A DNA stretch of 64,000 bases from JAWKUK01 sp964402175 (GCA_964402175.1 CAYOBN010000004.1:1-64000); one strand, 5' to 3'. Shown: positions 16,054 to 25,391, counted from the stretch's first letter. Program-made: numbers and translations. The notes: generated by a model from the sequence alone, not told the origin.

Positions 16054-17946
16054 ATGCCCCAACGTCCCGGATTCATGCTGTGTGTGTGTGCCGGCGCTGC
16101 GCTCGTCGCAGGCGCGCTTTTTTCGTGCGCTCAGCGCCGGATTCCGGCTCCTTCTGAAGGACCGCGCGATCCGCACAGCCATGCGAACCCGCACGAGGTG
16201 CGCGTTCGTCACGTCGACCTCGACCTCCGCCTCGACTTCGCGGCGCAGGTCGTGACGGGCCGCGTGAAGCTCGACCTCGAGCGTTTGGACACCGCTGCGC
16301 CGCTGGTACTCGACGCACACGGCCTCACGATCGCCGCCGTTCGCGGCACCGATGGGACGCCGCGCTTGCACCGCATGGAGTCGCGTGGGTTGCCCGAGGG
16401 GCTCGGCGAGGCGCTCAGCATCACGCTCGCCGCAGGCGATACCAGCGTCGTGATCGATTACTTCACGCGGCCGTCGGCAGAGGCGCTGCAGTGGTTGGCG
16501 CCGGCGCAGACCGCGGGCGGTACGCGGCCGTTCTTGTTCACACAAGGGCAGTCCGTCCTCACGCGCACGTGGATTCCGTTGCAGGACTCACCTGCGGTAC
16601 GAGTGACGACGAGCGCTCGCATCAGCGCGCCCGAGGGGCTCGTCGCGTTGATGGCCGCCGAGCAGCTCGGGCGCGACGCGGAGGGTCGTTTCCTCTTCCG
16701 CATGGCGCAGCCCATTCCGCCGTACCTGATCGCGATCGCGTGTGGTGACCTGACGTTCCGTCCGATCTCGGAGCGCTGCGGCGTTTGGGCCGAGCCCTCG
16801 GTCGTCGATGGCGCGCGCGCCGAGTTCGAGGACATGGAGCGCATGGTCACCGCAGCGGAGGAGCTGTTCGGCGCGTATCGCTGGGGTCGCTTCGATGTGC
16901 TCGTGTTGCCGCCGTCGTTTCCGTTCGGCGGCATGGAGAACCCCTGCCTGACGTTTGCGACGCCGACGATCTTGGCGGGCGACAAGTCGCTCGTCTCGCT
17001 CGTCGCGCACGAGCTGGCCCATTCGTGGTCCGGCAACCTCGTCACGAACGCGACGTGGCGCGACTTCTGGTTGAACGAGGGATTCACGGTCTATTTCGAG
17101 CGCCGCATCATGGAGCGTGTCTATGGCGCCGAGCGCGCAGCGATGGAGCGCCAGCTCGCGCGCGCGGACCTCGTCCGCGACATGGCTGCGATGGAGCCTT
17201 GGCAGCAAGTGCTCTACACGGACCTCGACGGCCGCCATCCGGACGACGGCTTCAGCAGCGTGCCCTACGACAAGGGCGCGCTCTTCTTGGAGCGCCTCGA
17301 AGAGCTCTTCGGCCGCGAGCGCTTCGACACGTTCCTGCGGCGCTGGTTCGACGGCCACGCGTTCCAGAGTGTCGACACGCGGACGTTCCGGCGCTTCCTC
17401 GAGCGTGAGCTGCTCGAGCGCGAGCCCGCGCTCGCGGACACGCTCGATGTCGAGCGGTGGATCACGGCAGCGGGGCTCCCCGAGGACGCTCCCGACCCGC
17501 GCTCGACGCTGCTCGAGCGCGTGGACGAACAGGTCGCGCGCTGGCGCACCGAGGCCCGCGCGGAGGTCCTGTCGACGCGCGCTTGGTCGACGCAGGAGTG
17601 GCTGCACTTCCTCGAGGTCCTCGGGCCCGAGCTGGATGCGCGCGGCATGGCCGAGCTCGATCGCGCCTTCGCGCTCACGCAGAGCGGCAACGCCGAGGTC
17701 CTTTGCGTCTGGCTGCGTCTCGCCTTACAGCACAGTTACGAGCCAGCCGATGCGGCGGTGCGTCGCTTCCTGTCCAGCGTGGGGCGGCGCAAGTTCCTCA
17801 CGCCGCTCTACAAGCAGTGGGCCGCGACACCCGCAGGCCTCGTGGAGGCGCGCGCGTTCTACGCGGCGACGCGACCGCGTTACCACGCCGTGTCCCGCGG
17901 GACATTGGATGCGCTCCTCGGCGCATCATCTTCAACGCTGAGGTGA
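16054..17946 (+). CDS. M1 family metallopeptidase, lipoprotein
   Basis: A 630-aa zinc aminopeptidase of family M1. The exopeptidase motif GGMEN is at residues 292-296, and the zinc site is HELAHSWSGN with His319, Glu320 and His323 plus the third ligand Glu342 in NEGFTVYFE. All catalytic residues are present. The domain order is the M1 beta-saddle N-domain, thermolysin-like catalytic domain, and a helical C-terminal domain of the leukotriene-A4-hydrolase type, which fits the length. The N-terminus carries a hydrophobic stretch ending LFSC, a lipobox with Cys25, so the enzyme is likely anchored in a membrane facing the periplasm. The frame is open about 1.9 kb upstream, but the ATG at 16054 is the first start that gives a proper signal. 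Confidence 0.92.
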   Translation: MPQRPGFMLCVCAGAALVAGALFSCAQRRIPAPSEGPRDPHSHANPHEVRVRHVDLDLRLDFAAQVVTGRVKLDLERLDTAAPLVLDAHGLTIAAVRGTDGTPRLHRMESRGLPEGLGEALSITLAAGDTSVVIDYFTRPSAEALQWLAPAQTAGGTRPFLFTQGQSVLTRTWIPLQDSPAVRVTTSARISAPEGLVALMAAEQLGRDAEGRFLFRMAQPIPPYLIAIACGDLTFRPISERCGVWAEPSVVDGARAEFEDMERMVTAAEELFGAYRWGRFDVLVLPPSFPFGGMENPCLTFATPTILAGDKSLVSLVAHELAHSWSGNLVTNATWRDFWLNEGFTVYFERRIMERVYGAERAAMERQLARADLVRDMAAMEPWQQVLYTDLDGRHPDDGFSSVPYDKGALFLERLEELFGRERFDTFLRRWFDGHAFQSVDTRTFRRFLERELLEREPALADTLDVERWITAAGLPEDAPDPRSTLLERVDEQVARWRTEARAEVLSTRAWSTQEWLHFLEVLGPELDARGMAELDRAFALTQSGNAEVLCVWLRLALQHSYEPADAAVRRFLSSVGRRKFLTPLYKQWAATPAGLVEARAFYAATRPRYHAVSRGTLDALLGASSSTLR

Positions 17947-18044
17947 CTCGGTCGGGCTTCGGGGGCTGACATCGGGTAAGCTAAGATGAACGCCCCGTCA
18001 TTCGCCGCACGGCGCAGTGCGCAGTTTCCCCTAGTGTGAAACCG

Positions 18045-18066
18045 CCCTGGGTCGTCCGACCCGGGG
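18045..18066. promoter_or_regulatory. Inverted repeat before the sulfatase-like gene
   Basis: GGGTCG-TC-CGACCC with the flanking bases CCCT / GGGG extending the pairing (one T-G wobble). It ends 29 bp before the ATG of the sulfatase-like lipoprotein. It could be an operator or a 5'-leader hairpin; nothing else in the 149-bp gap is recognisable. Confidence 0.3.
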
Positions 18067-18095
18067 CCTGCGCGATCCCTCGACTGCCCAGGACG

Positions 18096-20396
18096 ATGAC
18101 TTCGAATCTGCCGGTTGCCACGCGCCTGCCACTCTTCCGCCCTCGAATCGGCCACGTGCTCCTCGCGCTCGCGGCCGCCAGCCTCAGCCCCGCCTGCAAG
18201 GAGCGCCCCACGACGCCGCCGGCGGTCAGTGCGGCCTGGGTGCACCAGGACCTGCTCCCCCAGGCTCGCTTCGAGCGTGGCAGTACGAGCGCGCACCTCG
18301 AATCGAAGCGTGCGACCCGCGGCACTTGGAAGCCGAGCGGAGCCTCAGGGGTCTTCGAGGAGAACGTCCTGCACGAAGGGGTCCACCGCCTCACGACCAT
18401 GCTGCGGGGACCGAGGCAGCGCACGATCCAGGTGCCGCTGCCGGACGACTTCGACGCGACACACGTCCGCATCCTCGCGTTGAAGAAGGACAGCGGCGAC
18501 GCCTTCATCGACGCCACTTGGGTCGGCGACAAGTCGGCCGCCCTCGAACGGCAGAGCGTGGATGCGCCGAATCAAGTCACGACCCTCTTCACGCCGTTGC
18601 CGCGTGTCGCGAATCCGAAGCTCTTGGCCCTCGAGCTCCAAGGCAGCGCCGAGGTCATCGGAGTCATGGCGGTCGAGTTCGTCCGCAGCTCGGGTGGTGA
18701 GCAGCGCATCGAGACCGTCCTCCGGGGACCCGAGTTCGACCAGCGACGTGCGATCGCCTTGACACCTGGCTCGCAGCTCCTCGTCGATATCGAGGCGCCC
18801 CGAGGCGAGGGACCCGGCTTCGAAGCGTTCGACGTCATCGCCAGCGTCTCCGCTACGGAGCGTGGACGCGTCCGAATCGGACTCGGCGACATCGGTTCGG
18901 CCACGTGGCACGACGTCGATGCCGACGGTTGGCACTCGGTCCGTCTGCCGGTTCAACCGCGGGGCGGCTCCGTTGTATGCGCAGTCGAAACCGCAGCCGA
19001 CGGCGGTGAGGTGCTCCTGAGCGAGCTTCGCCTCGTCTCTCGCAGCGCGGCCGCGCCCACCGTGGTGCTCGTGACCTCCGATACGCATCGTGGGGATCAC
19101 CTGGGGCGCTTTGGTTCCGGGGGGCTCGTGCGTACGCCGATCCTCGATGCCGTCGCCGACAAGGGCCTCTTCTTCACGAATTGCTTCTCGTCCACGAACG
19201 TGACCAACCCGTCCCACATCGCGCTGATGACGGGGGTCCACGTGCGCGACACACGCATCGCAAACAACGCGACGGCGCTGAGCTCGCGTGCGACGACGCT
19301 CGCCGAGGTGTTCCGCGCGAACGGCTATCGCACCTTCGGCGCGACGAGTGTGATGCACTTGACGCGCGTACAGAGCGGCCTCGGGCAAGGCTTCGATCGC
19401 TACGATGCGCCGTTCAACGGCAAGCGCGATGGCCGTGTTGCGATCCAGCGCCTGCTCGAGTGGCTGCCGGATGCGGAAGGTCACCCGACGTTCATCTGGT
19501 TGCACGTCTATGACGCCCACGCGCCGTACGATCCGCCCCAGGCCCTCCTCGACCGCTACTGGCCCGCGGGCCGCGACGCCAAGGACCCGCAGAAATCCCT
19601 CGGTGGTCCCGATCAGGTGATCGCCGCGTGGATCAAGGACCCGGGCTACCGAGACCCCGACTACATCAACGCCCGGTATCGGGCTGCGGTCGACTATGTC
19701 GACGTCGGCGTCGGTGATCTCCTGGCGCTCCCGCGCATGCGGAACGCCGTGTTGGCGTTCACGGCGGACCACGGCGAGTCACTGGGCCGCGACAACGTCT
19801 TCTGGGAGCATAGTCACCTCAACATCGCGACCATGCACATCCCGATGTTGTTGTCGTGGCCAGGATGCAAGCCAGCGGTCGTTGCAGCTCCGGTCGAACA
19901 GATCGACATCGGTCGGACCTTGCTCGATCTTGCGGGGATCGACGCTGAGTTCCCGGGCCAGGACCTCCTGGGCGCGCTCGACCCGAACGCAGTCAGCGAG
20001 CCTCGCTTCGGCCTCGCTGCGCACGGCTGGAGCGCAGCGATCGAGTCGAGTGGGTGGATGCTGACCATCCAGCTCATGAAGTATCCGGTCCCCATGGGGG
20101 CCTACGATTGGGAGCAAGGCGAGGTCCAACTCTTCGACCTGCGCAACGATCCCGAGGGCCTGGACAACGTCGTCGAGCGTGAGTTCGAACGGGCGAAGAA
20201 GATGCGCGCGGCGCTGATCAAGTGGCTCGAAGAAGCCGACCCCCACGGGCTCGGCCAGGCAGTCGAGCTTTCGAGCGCTGCGCGGGCGAGCCTCGACGCG
20301 CTCGGCTACGGCGGCGGCACCGAGGGCGCGGCGACGGGATCGTGGTGGAAGGTCCCGGCGAACCTGCCCTGGGTGAAGCGCTTCGACGCGCGCTGA
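18096..20396 (+). CDS. Sulfatase-fold lipoprotein with Thr at the formylglycine position
   Basis: A 766-aa alkaline-phosphatase-superfamily protein. Residues 1-34 are a lipoprotein signal ending SPAC (Cys34). A beta-rich N-terminal region (about 45-315) precedes the sulfatase domain. That domain opens with VVLVTSDTHRGDHLG, whose Asp329 is a metal ligand, and includes the FIWLHVYDAHAPYDPP and TADHGESLG blocks. The usual C/S-x-P-x-R signature that is matured to formylglycine reads T370-N-P-S-H, so neither Cys nor Ser is present. Many related proteins have a TxPSH version and may act as phospho- or phosphonate hydrolases or ethanolamine-type transferases; sulfatase activity should not be assumed. 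It is convergent with the PQQ-propeller gene. Confidence 0.85.
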   Translation: MTSNLPVATRLPLFRPRIGHVLLALAAASLSPACKERPTTPPAVSAAWVHQDLLPQARFERGSTSAHLESKRATRGTWKPSGASGVFEENVLHEGVHRLTTMLRGPRQRTIQVPLPDDFDATHVRILALKKDSGDAFIDATWVGDKSAALERQSVDAPNQVTTLFTPLPRVANPKLLALELQGSAEVIGVMAVEFVRSSGGEQRIETVLRGPEFDQRRAIALTPGSQLLVDIEAPRGEGPGFEAFDVIASVSATERGRVRIGLGDIGSATWHDVDADGWHSVRLPVQPRGGSVVCAVETAADGGEVLLSELRLVSRSAAAPTVVLVTSDTHRGDHLGRFGSGGLVRTPILDAVADKGLFFTNCFSSTNVTNPSHIALMTGVHVRDTRIANNATALSSRATTLAEVFRANGYRTFGATSVMHLTRVQSGLGQGFDRYDAPFNGKRDGRVAIQRLLEWLPDAEGHPTFIWLHVYDAHAPYDPPQALLDRYWPAGRDAKDPQKSLGGPDQVIAAWIKDPGYRDPDYINARYRAAVDYVDVGVGDLLALPRMRNAVLAFTADHGESLGRDNVFWEHSHLNIATMHIPMLLSWPGCKPAVVAAPVEQIDIGRTLLDLAGIDAEFPGQDLLGALDPNAVSEPRFGLAAHGWSAAIESSGWMLTIQLMKYPVPMGAYDWEQGEVQLFDLRNDPEGLDNVVEREFERAKKMRAALIKWLEEADPHGLGQAVELSSAARASLDALGYGGGTEGAATGSWWKVPANLPWVKRFDAR

Positions 20397-20411
20397 GCGC
20401 GCGCTCAGCGC
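20390..20411. terminator. 22-bp perfect palindrome spanning two stop codons
   Basis: Two 11-bp arms, GCGCTGAGCGC and GCGCTCAGCGC, abut with no spacer. The left arm contains the TGA of the sulfatase-like gene and the right arm the TGA of the convergent propeller gene, which are only 8 bp apart. It probably works as a bidirectional terminator. Confidence 0.5.
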
Positions 20412-21643
20412 CGAACGTCGAAGCAGTACAGGAGCTCCTGGTCGCGCACGAAGAGCCGCCCACCCGCGACGATCGGGTGGGTCCACACTCCGCCCTCGCG
20501 GCTGCGCCGCGAGGAGAGCGCGCTCGGCGTCAAGCGCCCGCGCACTCGCCACCCGGACGGAGAGGCGTCGATCAGGACGACCTCTCCGGTGCGCTCGTCG
20601 AGGCAGTAGAGGCGGCCGTCTGCGTAGTGGATCGCGCCTTTGCCGAAGCCGCGCTCGGACCAGACCTCTTCGCCCGTCTGCCAGTCCTGACACATCCAGC
20701 CGGGACCCTCGGAGTGGCCGTAGACGTGCTCTCCGACCCGCACGACACCGCCGTGGTGGTTCTTCATCACACGGTTGCGGTAGACCGGGGTGACCGATCG
20801 GCCGTCCGCTGCGATGCGGAATGCCGCGGAGCCGACGCCGTAGCCGGCAGTGACGTAGACGACGCCGTCGGAGTGCACCGGCGTCGGGATCACTGCCGTG
20901 CGGCCAGGGAACTCAGCCGTCCAGAGGCGCTTCCCGCGCTCTGGATCGACCGCGAACACCTGGTTCATGACGAGCTGCACGATCTGCGGCCCCTTGCTGT
21001 GGGGCACCAGGATCGCTGACGCGTACTGCGCGCCCTCCGTGACCTCTTTCGAGCGCCAACGCACCTTGCCCGTGCGTGCATCGAGCGCAGCGAGAGTGCC
21101 GTCGGCGCCGCCCGGTGTGCAGATGACGAGCTCGTCGACGACGAGAGGCGACTCGCAGTAACCCCACTCGGGTATCGCACCTCCGAGGTCCTTCACGAGC
21201 TCGACCTTCCATGTGATTTTCCCGCCGGCGCGGGGCACCTTCACCAAGTGGCCCGAGCCGGTCAGCGCGTACACGGCATTCCCGACCACCGTCGGCGTCG
21301 AACGCGGCCCGTCACCGAAGGGGTTCTTGTACTCTGGCCCCGCTTCGACGGACCAGCGCTGCTTGCCGGTCTCGACGTCGATGCACACGACGAACTCCTT
21401 CGCGCCGAAGAGGCCCAGTGTGAACGCTTCGCTCCCGACGACGGCGAGGCCGGCGTAGCCGAGCCCGAGCTCATCACTGCGCCAGAGCTGCTTCGGCCCC
21501 TCCGCGGGCCACTCCTGAAGGAGGTCGCGCTCGATCGAGCAGCCGTCCCGTGCGGGTCCGCGCCACTGGGGCCAGTCGGCGGCGGCCTTCTGCAGGGAGA
21601 CGGTCAGGGGGCCGAGTACGGCGAAGATCGCGGTCGAGAACAT
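20405..21643 (-). CDS. PQQ-like beta-propeller repeat protein
   Basis: A 412-aa exported beta-propeller. A signal peptide (about residues 1-22) is followed by the WPQWRGPARDG motif that marks planctomycete propellers of this type. PQQ-like blades then repeat, each with a strand ending in a VxxLDxxTGKxxW turn (for example CIDVETGKQRW, ALDARTGKVRW, AVDPERGKRLW and CLDERTGEVVL). No PQQ-ligand or heme motif is seen, so it is a scaffold or binding propeller and not a dehydrogenase. The ATG at 21643 gives a clean signal peptide. The gene is divergent from the DUF1592 gene across a 61-bp region. Its function is unknown. Confidence 0.87.
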   Translation of the reverse strand: MFSTAIFAVLGPLTVSLQKAAADWPQWRGPARDGCSIERDLLQEWPAEGPKQLWRSDELGLGYAGLAVVGSEAFTLGLFGAKEFVVCIDVETGKQRWSVEAGPEYKNPFGDGPRSTPTVVGNAVYALTGSGHLVKVPRAGGKITWKVELVKDLGGAIPEWGYCESPLVVDELVICTPGGADGTLAALDARTGKVRWRSKEVTEGAQYASAILVPHSKGPQIVQLVMNQVFAVDPERGKRLWTAEFPGRTAVIPTPVHSDGVVYVTAGYGVGSAAFRIAADGRSVTPVYRNRVMKNHHGGVVRVGEHVYGHSEGPGWMCQDWQTGEEVWSERGFGKGAIHYADGRLYCLDERTGEVVLIDASPSGWRVRGRLTPSALSSRRSREGGVWTHPIVAGGRLFVRDQELLYCFDVRR

Positions 21644-21704
21644 ACCGCCATTGTGCGGTCTCTCGCCGAGCCTCGGCCTCGAAGTCCGCCGTAGACTCCT
21701 CTGA

Positions 21705-23426
21705 ATGTGGTGCGCGCTCATTCTGATGGTCGGGGCGGCGAACGACGGGCCGTGGCAGGACCTCGTCCGCTTGACGTGCCTCGATTGCCACGGTCCGAGC
21801 CGGCGCGAGGGCGGCGTCGACCTGGCTGCGGCGCTCGACCGACCGTCAGAGCACCGCGCGCTCTGGGAGCGCGCGGTCGATGCGGTCGACGACGGGGTGA
21901 TGCCCCCCGCAGGGCCGCTGGCGCACGACGAGCGCGATGAGCTCGCGCTCGGCGTCTTGCAAGCCCTCGGCATCAACGCCCAGGAGCCCGGGCGCCCCAC
22001 GCTGCGGCGCCTCTCCCGCACGCAGCTCGACAGGACCTTGGAGGACCTCCTCGGTGTCGAAGTCGACCTCACGCGGACGCTCCCCGACGACGCCGCGGGC
22101 TACGGGTTCGATACGACCGGCGATACGCTCTTCCTGTCCGAGCGCTGGCTCGAGCTCTACGCCGAAGCGCTCGATACCGTCGCCCCCGCGCTCGACGTGC
22201 CGCTCGATGCACCGGCCGCGGCTGCGGCCTACGAGCGCTTCCTCTGGCGCGCGTTTCGTCGCCCGCCGAGCGCTCGCGAGATCGCCGACCGTGTCGCCCT
22301 GATGCGCGCAGAATTGGCCCGCGGCGCAGCGCCGAGCGCGGCGTTCCTGGCAGGCGTCCGGGCTGCATTGCTCTCGCCGCATTTCCTGTACCGCATCGAA
22401 GCGCCCGCGCAGAACGGGCCGCGACCGCTCGATTCCTTCGAGTTCGCGACACGGCTCTCGTTCTTCCTGTGGGGGACCGGACCGGACGAGGCCTTGCTCC
22501 GTCGCGCCGTCGACGAAGACCTCGTCGCTGCGCGCGCCGAGCTGGTCCTGGCGATGTCGCAGGACCCACGCACGCGCTGGTTGGCTGAGGACTTTGCGGC
22601 CCAGTGGCTCGGCTTCAGCGAGCTGCAGTCGGTCACGCCAGATGTGCGCCGCTTTCAAGCGTTCGACGAGCAGCTCCGGCGCTCGATGCGCGCCGAGGTC
22701 GAGGCTGCGTTCGCGGACTTGGTCGCGTCCGATCGCAGCGTGCTCGAGCTGCTCGACAGCGACCACGCGTTCCTCGACGAACGTCTCGCAAGGCACTACG
22801 GGGTGCCAGGCATCGAACACCGCGACATCCGCCGAGTGCCGATCAGCGACCGGCGCCGCGGCGGAATCCTGGGCTCGGCGGCCTTCTTGACCGTGACCTC
22901 CGAGCCGCTGCGGACCAGCCCCGTGAAACGCGGACGCTTCATCCTCGAGCGCCTCTTGGCCGCTCCGCCCGCCCCGCCTCCGCCGAACGCGGGCACCCTG
23001 CCCGAAGACGACCGTCAGCCCGACGGGCTCTCGCTGCGCGCGCGGCTCGAGCGACACCGTGCTGATCCTGCGTGCGCCGGTTGTCACGCGCGCATCGACC
23101 CCTACGGCCTCGCGCTCGAGGGGTTCGATGGACTCGGCCGCGTGCGCGAGGGGCCCGAGTTCGATGCGCCGGTCAACTTGCCTGGCGGCCGCGAGGTCGT
23201 CGGCATCGTGGGGCTGAAAGCGGCCCTCGTGGCCGAACCTCGCCGCTTTGTGCGCGCGCTGGCGGAGCACCTCTTCACGTACGCGATCGGGCGCCCGCCC
23301 GAGCTCGGCGATCGCGCCGCCCTCGAGGCCGCCGTTCGCAGCGCAGAGGCCGCTGATTACCGCTTCTCCGCCCTGCTGCAAGGGCTTGTGGCGGCGCCCG
23401 CGTTCACCCATCGCGGGCAGGATTGA
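21705..23426 (+). CDS. DUF1587/1592/1588/1585 heme-motif protein
   Basis: A 573-aa member of the planctomycete family that strings together DUF1587, DUF1595, DUF1592, DUF1588 and DUF1585. Visible blocks are RRLSRTQLDRTLEDLLGVEVD (DUF1587), RFLWRAFRRPPSAREI (DUF1595), FLTVTSEPLRTSPVKRGRFILERLL (DUF1588) and YAIGRPPELGDRAALE (DUF1585). Two CxxCH motifs are present: CLDCH at residues 25-29 near the N-terminus and CAGCH in the C-terminal half, so c-type heme binding is plausible. Such proteins are almost always followed by a DUF1552 gene, as here, 27 bp downstream. The pair is thought to be exported and coupled, but no reaction is established. The N-terminal hydrophobic stretch is short. Confidence 0.9.
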   Translation: MWCALILMVGAANDGPWQDLVRLTCLDCHGPSRREGGVDLAAALDRPSEHRALWERAVDAVDDGVMPPAGPLAHDERDELALGVLQALGINAQEPGRPTLRRLSRTQLDRTLEDLLGVEVDLTRTLPDDAAGYGFDTTGDTLFLSERWLELYAEALDTVAPALDVPLDAPAAAAAYERFLWRAFRRPPSAREIADRVALMRAELARGAAPSAAFLAGVRAALLSPHFLYRIEAPAQNGPRPLDSFEFATRLSFFLWGTGPDEALLRRAVDEDLVAARAELVLAMSQDPRTRWLAEDFAAQWLGFSELQSVTPDVRRFQAFDEQLRRSMRAEVEAAFADLVASDRSVLELLDSDHAFLDERLARHYGVPGIEHRDIRRVPISDRRRGGILGSAAFLTVTSEPLRTSPVKRGRFILERLLAAPPAPPPPNAGTLPEDDRQPDGLSLRARLERHRADPACAGCHARIDPYGLALEGFDGLGRVREGPEFDAPVNLPGGREVVGIVGLKAALVAEPRRFVRALAEHLFTYAIGRPPELGDRAALEAAVRSAEAADYRFSALLQGLVAAPAFTHRGQD

Positions 23427-23453
23427 GCGAGCCTGTTAGCATCGGAGCCACCC

Positions 23454-24737
23454 ATGAGCCTCGTCTCGACCCGAGCGACCCACCGCGCCCCACTCGACCG
23501 GCGGACATTCCTGCGCGGCAGCGGCGCGTTGCTCGCACTGCCGTGGCTGGAATCGATGGCGCCGCTCCGAGGTTCGGACCCGCGGCCGCTCGGGTTCGTC
23601 TGCCTCTATGTGCCCAACGGGATGCTGCCGAGGACCTGGGTCCCGCGCGGGGAAGAGCTCTCGCCGACCCTCGCACCGCTGGCGCCCCTGCGCCATCGCT
23701 GCAGCGTGCTCGGCAATCTCTTCAACCGCGAGAGTCGCGCCGGCGAAGGCCACTACGTCAAGCTGTCGGCGTTCCTCTCCGGCGCACCCGTGCGGCGCAC
23801 CGGCGGCCGCGATCTGCAGGTCGGCACATCGCTCGACCAAGTCCTCGCGCAGCAGATAGGTCGCTCGACCCCCATCGACTCCCTCGTCCTCGGCATCGAG
23901 CCCCCGATGAACCGGGTCGACATGGGTTACAGCACCGTCTATGGCGCGCACATCTCGTGGCGCACCGCGACACAGCCCGCGACGCGCGAGCTCTCGCCGC
24001 GCGCGGTGTTCGAGCGCCTCGTGCGCTGGAGCAGCGGCGCGGCCGATGCGCGGCGCCGCGCGGTATTGGACCTCGTCCGTGAAGAGGCGCACGCCCTGCG
24101 TAAGCAGCTCGGCGCGGCAGACGGGCACAAACTCGGCGAGTACCTCGAAGCCGTGCACGCGCTCGATGCGCGCATCGCTCGATTCGAGGGCCGTACACGG
24201 CCGTTTGTCGCCGAGGCTCCGGATGACTCTGTCACGTTCCAGGAACGTGTCGCTCTGATGTTGGAGCTCGCAGCGCTCGCGCTGGAGTCCGAGATGACCC
24301 GCGTCGTCACGTTCATGTTCGGCAACGCCGTCTCCGACCGCGACTTCTCTTTCCTCGAGGGAGTGCAAGGTGGCCACCACCACCTCTCGCACCACGAAGA
24401 CAAACTCGAGCTCGAAGAGCAGTACGCCCGCATCAATCGCTGGCATACCGAGCAGTGCGCGGCGTTCCTGCAACGCCTCGCGCGTACGGAGGAAGGAGAC
24501 TCCGATCTCCTGCGCCGCACCATCGTCTTGTACGGCTCTGGACTCGCCGACGGAAATCGGCACGTTCCCGACGACCTTCCGATCGTGCTCGCGGGTGGAC
24601 CTTTCCCAGGCGGGCGCCACTTGCGTCAGTCGCAGCTCACGCCCCTCTGCAACCTCTACCTCAGTATCCAGCGCGCGTTCGGTCTTGCAGCGCCGAGCTT
24701 TGGCGACAGCGATGGAGAGCTCCAAGGCCTCGCCTGA
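23454..24737 (+). CDS. DUF1552 domain protein, Tat-exported
   Basis: A 427-aa DUF1552 protein. It opens with a twin-arginine signal, LDRRTFLRGSGALLALPWLE (about residues 14-33), so it is folded before export. The body has the DUF1552 landmarks: PNGMLPRTWVP, the GGHHHLSHHED histidine cluster (likely a metal site) and a VLYGSGLADGNRH block near the C-terminus. Distant similarity of this family to DUF1501 and alkaline-phosphatase-type folds is known, but the reaction is not. It follows the DUF1592 gene and precedes a papain-like protein by nine bases, so the three genes form a likely operon of exported proteins. Confidence 0.92.
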   Translation: MSLVSTRATHRAPLDRRTFLRGSGALLALPWLESMAPLRGSDPRPLGFVCLYVPNGMLPRTWVPRGEELSPTLAPLAPLRHRCSVLGNLFNRESRAGEGHYVKLSAFLSGAPVRRTGGRDLQVGTSLDQVLAQQIGRSTPIDSLVLGIEPPMNRVDMGYSTVYGAHISWRTATQPATRELSPRAVFERLVRWSSGAADARRRAVLDLVREEAHALRKQLGAADGHKLGEYLEAVHALDARIARFEGRTRPFVAEAPDDSVTFQERVALMLELAALALESEMTRVVTFMFGNAVSDRDFSFLEGVQGGHHHLSHHEDKLELEEQYARINRWHTEQCAAFLQRLARTEEGDSDLLRRTIVLYGSGLADGNRHVPDDLPIVLAGGPFPGGRHLRQSQLTPLCNLYLSIQRAFGLAAPSFGDSDGELQGLA

Positions 24738-24746
24738 GCACCGACC

Positions 24747-25391
24747 ATGGAACGACGGAAGCTGCTGCAGCTCGCAGGTTTGGCGCCGCTTGCCGCGCTG
24801 CAGGTCGATCCCGCACGTGCGCCGCTCGCCCGCGCCACGCTCGAGGCGGCGCTGTCGCTCCCGCGCGATGGCGGCTACGACTCGGCGTGGGGCTCGACCG
24901 GGGTCCCGGTCGACATCGTGCACGCGGGTCAGAAGGTCCTCGCACGCTCGACCAAGGGCACGTACTGCTGTGGCTTCACCTTCGCTGCCGCGATGTCGAC
25001 GCTGCAGCAGGCCGGTCTGCTGGAGGGGCGGACCCTCGCAGCAGTGCGGAGCTTCCAGAAGACCTGGTACGGTGCGACCAAAGCAGCGGCCGAGCGGCAG
25101 TGTGCCGACGCCGTCCGCGAGCTCGGTGTCGGGCGCGAGGTGACCCACGACGAGGCGCTCGCAGGCGACTTTGCGCAGCTCTGGCGCGTGGGGCCCAAGC
25201 CGAGCGGCCACAGCGTGTTGTTCCTCGGTTGGATCACGATCGCGGACGAGCGGGTCGGCTTTCACTACCTGAGCTCCCAGGGCTCGACCCGCGGCGTAGG
25301 GTTCACCACGGAGCTCTTCGCCGACTCGAAATTGGGCTCGGGCAAGGTCGATCGGAGCCGGGTCTATTTCGCACGGCTCGGTGCGGGTTGA
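24747..25391 (+). CDS. Exported papain-like (NlpC/P60-type) protein, hypothetical
   Basis: A 214-aa protein with an RRKLLQLAGLAPLAALQ twin-arginine-like signal. The mature part shows a possible cysteine-protease core: CCGFTFAAAM with Cys74/Cys75, a GHSVLFLGW strand with His155 about 80 residues later, and FHYLSSQ as a possible third polar position. This is the order and spacing of NlpC/P60 and CHAP-type hydrolases, in which Cys and His act on peptide or amide bonds of cell wall material. I did not match it to a named family, so the assignment is a structural guess. It starts nine bases after the DUF1552 stop and probably belongs to that operon. Confidence 0.6.
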   Translation: MERRKLLQLAGLAPLAALQVDPARAPLARATLEAALSLPRDGGYDSAWGSTGVPVDIVHAGQKVLARSTKGTYCCGFTFAAAMSTLQQAGLLEGRTLAAVRSFQKTWYGATKAAAERQCADAVRELGVGREVTHDEALAGDFAQLWRVGPKPSGHSVLFLGWITIADERVGFHYLSSQGSTRGVGFTTELFADSKLGSGKVDRSRVYFARLGAG

